Shown here: piece by piece, positions 59,306 through 64,000 of the stretch
Numbering within the stretch: the first letter of the stretch is position 1
Layout: every line of letters starts with the position of its first letter
Assembly (NCBI GenBank): GCA_016858145.1
Contig: JAEHOE010000056.1
Span: 496,001 to 560,000 of the forward strand
Source: Edaphochlamys debaryana
Taxonomy: Eukaryota; Chlorophyta; Chlorophyceae; Chlamydomonadales
Reading direction: 5' to 3'
Length of the DNA stretch: 64,000 nt
Translations under genes and position numbers: made by a program
Notes under the pieces: generated by a model
What the model was told of the DNA's origin: nothing
What the model saw: only the letters and a program-made list of their open reading frames with translations
Databases searched by the model: none

Positions 59306-60192
59306 CTTTGCGTATTCTCGAAGGTAGCCTCCACCGCTAGCAAAGGAAAGAGCTGAGGAGCGCTTGCAGAGGCCGCGGTTATGCGGTGAGGTGGCCGGAG
59401 ATGGCCGTCGTCCACCCAGTCAGGTGCGCCCGTAGCGACGCCTGAGGCAGCAATAGCTATACCACCTCTTACACGTTAAACGCGCAGTAGTCGCGGGGGT
59501 AAGTTCGAGCGTCCTAATCAGTTCTAAGCGGCCATGTACCGTCGATGTATGTCGGAAAGGGTCGGAACGGCTCCTGGCCGGCGGGCGCACGCACGCTGCG
59601 TGCTGAGCTAGGAACACACAGCTTAAGTTGCAGAACGCAAGGCTTCCCCAGCGCAGCTCACACTGGGGAGTCGACTCGTCCTAACGCACGTGCTTCCCGA
59701 GCACGTCCCGCGCTTCTCGCTGCCAGCCCCTGTCCGCCACAGCCGGGCGCCCCACCTGCTTCCCACTGCGCCCCGCTCAGTTTCAGGATTGGCAACAACA
59801 CTGACACGACACTCTCCAAAGCTGCGCAGACTCACTCCGCGCCTGGCTGTCCCTGCCAACCATACCCCGCCCCAAGCTCATCGGCGGTGCTGTGCGATAG
59901 GGATAACCCCATAACCCCCACAGAAAGAACCTCTGCGCACCTTATCTCGACTCAGCCACTCCGCCGATGTCACACCCACACCCAGTCAGACCATCCAACA
60001 GAGGAACACCCCACATCTAGAGACAACATGCTGAGTCCTCATCTCAGGCGAGCCAAGTCCCCTCCAACTGCACAGAACAGCTTCCTATACCTCACCGCCG
60101 AGGCCCCAACACGCACAGCCTCATTAACACACACAAGGCCCCTCCCCAAAGCCACCAAAGCTGCTCCGGTGCCGTGCCCGCACGCCTCCGGC
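59306..60192. other. Promoter region of the ankyrin giant and 3' flank of the Alba gene
   Basis: About 890 bases without a convincing gene. The first half is upstream of the MGGACC start. GC is somewhat lower than in the exons around it. Confidence 0.5.
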
Positions 60193-61331
60193 TCATGCGG
60201 CGGCCGCCTCGGCCGCGGCCTTGCCGCCGCGGGGCGGGGGCGGGTGCTCGGCGTAGAGGCGGTCGAAGTCTGGGGGACAAGGGCGCACTCGATAGATGGG
60301 GAGTTGACGTGGCACGAAAGCTGCTGAGTTAAGCGGGGGGGGGAGTAGCGGTTGGAGTACACATGCTGACATCCCCGGATGGGCTTCCCACGAAGGTACA
60401 CAACCGTATACCCTTCCCCTTTCGCCTTGCCCCGTGCCAGCCTTCCTCCCAGCTGCGAGGTCACCGTCCCGCAAGACCCCCACACTCACCCAATCCCTCG
60501 GGATGGGACAGCCCCGTTTCCAACCACCCACCCGTCCTGGGCCCCTGGTCCCGGAACCCACCCGCGCTCTTGATCAGTACCACCTCCATCTTGGGCTTGG
60601 ACAGGGGCCGCTGGTCGCCCTCGCCCTCGAGCGTCTCAAGACCCGTGCGCAGGCCTGTGCAACGAGGAACGCACGGGACCGAGGGGTACCGTGCGCAAAG
60701 TTGGTGTCCAGTACCCATCGACAGCGGAGGCAGCGCTGTCCCTTGATAATAGAGGCCCATGGCACCAGCTCCCCGCGCCGCTATTCTGTTACGGGACTGG
60801 TGCAATCAGTGCCGTCTGAGGAAAGGTCCCTGAACCCACTCAGGCTCAGGACCCCTGGCACCCGCAGCAACCCCGGTCCCTGGACCCTCTCAGGCCCAGG
60901 ACCCCCAGCAGCCCCTGACCCTTGCACCACCCACTCTTGGGCACGGCCCAGCCCTCCTTCTTCAGGATCTCCGCCACCGTCACCATGTTGGACACGGCTG
61001 CGACACAGCACCAGGGACGGGGGACGGTGTCAGGGACGCCGATGAGATGTGCAAGTGTCGTGGATGCGCATGTCTCTCACCTAGCCCCAGAGCGGAAAGC
61101 TCCACCTCGCCATGCTCCTGCATGATTCTCCGGCTGAGATTCAGGTAGAACTGCAGCGGCTTCTTGTTGGTGGAGACTTGCACACTGCGCGAGCGGAAAC
61201 GATCTCAACGTGAAGGTGCCGCCCGAGGCCCTTGACCGAGAGGCTTATGATATTGAGCAACTAGGTGATTGACTCGGAACGCTCACATACCGGTTGGGCT
61301 GCCGAGCGGGTGCTGCGGGAGTCTCAGCCAT
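60193..61331 (-). CDS. Alba-domain DNA/RNA-binding protein
   Basis: Exons 61331-61291, 61184-61081, 60997-60935, 60654-60562 and 60269-60193 (TGA) join in phase to 126 codons (125 residues). After a short MAETPAAPARQPNR lead the Alba fold follows: RVQVSTNKKPLQFYLNLSRR, then GEVELSALGLAVSNMVTVAE, ILKKEGWAVPKSL and PLSKPKMEVVLIKSADFDRL. These match the plant and protist Alba order (basic first strand and helix, EVELSALG, V-T-IAEIL). The tail is Pro/Ala-rich. Single-domain Alba proteins bind RNA or DNA in cytoplasm and nucleus and often act in translation control; which applies here cannot be told from sequence. Confidence 0.93.
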
Positions 61332-62003
61332 GTTGAAGTGCCTTCCTTGAGTACAACGAATGCAATGCGATTGCTAATGACAAGTTAGCTATATGCGCGA
61401 AGTGAGTGCAGGTCGGCCCCTATGCAATGCGCATCGTGTCGGCACTATCATCCGCGACTGGCCCCCGAACTCCCCTCGCCCCCTCACGTCGAGTCCTGTA
61501 CACTCGCGTCTCTCGGCGACCAGAGGTAATGCCGAGGATGGTAGAGAGAGATATTGAGAGACCCTGCAGAACTGCAGCCGCTGGGCGACGTTCGCCCGTC
61601 GTCCTCTGACATCGTTCGGCGACGCCTACTCCCAAGAACAGAAGGGACAGTGGAGGTTCCGTGGAGTTAAACTCTTACAGCAGGGTTCCAGGGGGCAGCC
61701 CTGATACTGCGATACATCGTTTCCTCTGAGGTATCAGGGGCCCAAGGGAGAAGGCCCGGTCCGGAGGGGGTTGCTCGGCTCAGCCCTCCCCGGGATAGGC
61801 TTCCCCCGCACTACGTCCCTGAACGCTTCCCATCAGACATCACCCTCCTGCTGCACACACGCTTGCACATACCGATACGCCCCGCCACACGCTGCGGGCG
61901 CAATCCTGCGTTTGTTAACATCCGCCCTCCCATTTGCACGCTGCACCCGTTGGCCTGCCGTTAGCAGCCCCGTGACCTGCCTTCCCTCTCGCCACAGTCC
62001 CGC
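61332..62003. other. Upstream region of the Alba gene
   Basis: About 670 bases between the Alba start and the 3' end of the next minus-strand gene. A short inverted repeat (GATACTGCGATACATCG and flanking GGTATCAGGGG pieces, about 61690-61740) is the only notable feature. Confidence 0.45.
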
Positions 62004-64000
62004 TCAGCCCCTGCCCTGCAGCATGCACAGAAGCTCCGAGAGGCCCCGCAGCCGGGAGCCGGCGGAGCTGAGGTCCCCCATGATGCCACGCACGTGCACC
62101 TGCGGCCAGGGTGTGGAGGGAGGGGGCTTAGGTAGGGAGGTAAAAAAGATCTGCAACACGGCACGGTAGAGCCGCACATTACACGTCTGAAGCAGCAGTG
62201 GCTGAAACCGGCCGAACGTTCCCCCCCAAAGCCCTGACAGGCCCGCCGACCCTAGGGACTGCACCTGGTCCAGGCCCCCACGCACCTGTACCGCCTGCTC
62301 GTCCGTGGGGCGGCTCAGCAGCCCGGGCGCCGGGCCGCCGCCGGGCCCGCCGCGCAGCGCCGCCACCAGCGCCTGCAGGCTGCGCTCCGCCCCGCCCAGC
62401 GCCGCCGACAGGGCGCTCACGGAGGCGCGGGAGTCGCTGAGCAGCTCGCCCAGGGGCCCGCCGGGCGCGTTGGGGCCCCCGCGGGGCCCGCCGGGGCCCG
62501 GTCGGCCGCTCCCGTCCAGCGCCTGATGGAGAGCGGTCAAGGGTTGAGGGGGACGGAGGATGAAGGTGCTTGACGGGTGCAGCGCAGGGCGTGCTACGGG
62601 GGGTGCAATGCGGGGCACTGGGACGGCGGGTACACGCCACAGATGAGCGCATACACCAGGCGGTCTGCTACGCAACTGTGGTTGCAAGATCCTCGTACCA
62701 TCCCCTGAACCCACCATGCCGTCCGCCTCAAAGCCATCGGGCACCTTGGGTTTGGGCGCCAGGGCCAGCGCTTGCAGCAGCCCCTGGGAAGAGGAAGGCG
62801 CGTTTGATCAACGAGCACGCCCACGTGCACGACATGCCCTGTGCCTCTCAATAACCCCGGCCTCTGTGCCCTCACGACTCCCACCCACCTGCATCGCCTC
62901 AAGCCCCCGGCGCACGCCCTCCCGTGCCGCCACCCTCGCTGGGGCCGTCTCCGACAGGCACGCCTCCCGCGCCGCCGCCTCCAGCCGCGGCCCGCCCGCC
63001 ACAGCCAAACCGCCGGCCGCCGCCGCCGCCGCCAGGTCCTCGACCGTTGGCTTGAGCTGTACGTACGACTTGATGACGGCCAGGAGGGCGGGCGGTACGG
63101 CACCAGGATCAGTCATGGCCTCGGGCGGGAAGAGCCCCCGCACGGCGGCCTTGTGCTGTGTGGGCACGGTACGGCAGAGCTGCACGTGCGACCACCACGT
63201 GGCGTGCTGTACGGCGGCGTGGGGGCAGCGGTGAAGGGCGTGGAAGAGCGCCTGCGTGTCATTGGGAAAAGGGTTCCAAGCGGTAGGCGGGAGCGCGGAA
63301 AGCGTCAAAAGCGTGGGCAAACGGGCTCATGCAGACGTAAACTGGTTGCAGACGTGAGTAAAAGCGCACGCGTACCTCCTGCGGCGGCTCCTTGCACTGC
63401 ACAGCGACGGCCGCGATGTCCGCCGCTAGCGCCGGCCCGCCCGCCACAGCCAGCCGCGTCAGAGCCGGCACCGCCGCCGCCAGCGCCGCTGGTTGCAGAG
63501 CCTCTGCGGCGGTCGCCAGCACTCGCACGGCTGCGTGGGCCGCAGCGGCGGCCGAGGCGGCGCCGGCGCTGTCGGTCGGCGCCGGACCTCCGTTGGGGCC
63601 CGGCTGGGGCGGCTGAGGCGGAAAGGCCACATCTGCTGACAGCGCCTGGGGGTAGCAGGTGCAGGTGCGAAGGGTCACGGCTGGCCCCATGCTATAGAGA
63701 GGGAGATTTAACGACAGAGAGGGGCCACAACCCCGTGCCTACACCCGCACACCCCCGCCCCCACCGGCAGCTGCAGCGCCTCCGCGGCAAGGCCTGCCGC
63801 CTCCGCCAGCAGCGGCTGTAGCGCTGCGGGGGCAACGCAGGGGCGAGAGGTGCGCGGTGAGCGATGGTGGGGGAGCGATGGTGGGGAAGCTAGGGGCCGC
63901 CACGCCCTTGTGCGGGCAGGAGGTGGCGGTCTCAACCCTCAAATGGGCCTCACCCGTGCACCCGCTGCGCTTGTGGTGCAGCACGGTCGCCTCCACGCAG
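62004..64000 (-). CDS. Unrecognised Ala-rich helical protein, 3' part (runs off the window)
   Basis: Minus-strand exons at least 64000-63954, 63823-63765, 63645-63376, 63251-62889, 62783-62715, 62522-62286 and 62099-62004 (TGA) join in phase. The visible ~380 residues are mostly Ala-rich amphipathic helices (ALQPLLAEAAGLAAEALQLP; AALAAAVPALTRLAVAGGPA). One more conserved-looking block has aromatic residues and His (ALFHALHRCPHAAVQHATWW, then SHVQLCRTVPTQHKAAVRGL). The C-terminus is VHVRGIMGDLSSAGSRLRGL followed by SELLCMLQGRG. I do not recognise the family. The N-terminal part lies beyond position 64000. Confidence 0.7.

Overview
The window looks like nuclear DNA of a core chlamydomonad/volvocine green alga. 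It is very GC-rich (about 70 % in most lines counted), its genes are cut into many short exons, and it carries two copies of the F-box-like/ankyrin gene type that is abundant in Chlamydomonas and Volvox relatives. One gene has a TGTAA poly(A)-type signal, and a retrotransposon ends in the (CATA)n tail seen on algal LINEs. All exon models were built by hand from splice signals and reading-frame phase; no alignment or search was run.

Layout. (1) 431-5597 (+): an unrecognised multi-exon gene with an acidic, low-complexity middle. (2) 6929-8904 (-) and 15267-17245 (-): two close copies of one F-box-like/ankyrin gene, each broken at different places. (3) 9561-11159 (+): mitochondrial ribosomal protein uS2m. 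(4) 11676-14675, 21027-22838, 23243-24353 and 25485-27035 (all +): a dispersed-tandem family of four genes whose products combine a short membrane segment, a coiled coil and a C-terminal domain resembling dynein light chain LC8. A decayed fifth copy lies at 29427-29692. (5) 17252-20214 (-): a 5'-truncated, frameshifted LINE sitting directly in front of the second ankyrin gene. (6) 26.4-31.5 kb: a segmental duplication of the unit [last LC8-like gene, its 3' flank, tail of the GlnRS gene]. The left copy kept the LC8-like gene and the right copy kept GlnRS. (7) 31438-40861 (-): a complete 25-exon cytosolic-type glutaminyl-tRNA synthetase gene. (8) About 41.8-43.4 kb: a stretch of roughly 50 % GC without a recognisable gene. 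(9) 43709-59305 (-): a 43-exon gene for a ~2,217-residue ankyrin protein with an N-terminal lipid-anchor signature. (10) 60193-61331 (-): a small Alba-domain nucleic-acid-binding protein. (11) 62004-64000 (-): the 3' part of an unrecognised alanine-rich helical protein that runs off the window.

The housekeeping genes (uS2m, GlnRS, Alba) act in translation and RNA/DNA binding and show no functional linkage to their neighbours. The accessory part (about 11-30 kb) is a recently active duplication zone. The most interesting items are the membrane/coiled-coil/LC8-like gene family, the short exon-edge duplications ('echoes') found about 100 bp from their source exons in several genes, and the matching G-run/C-run ends of the introns.
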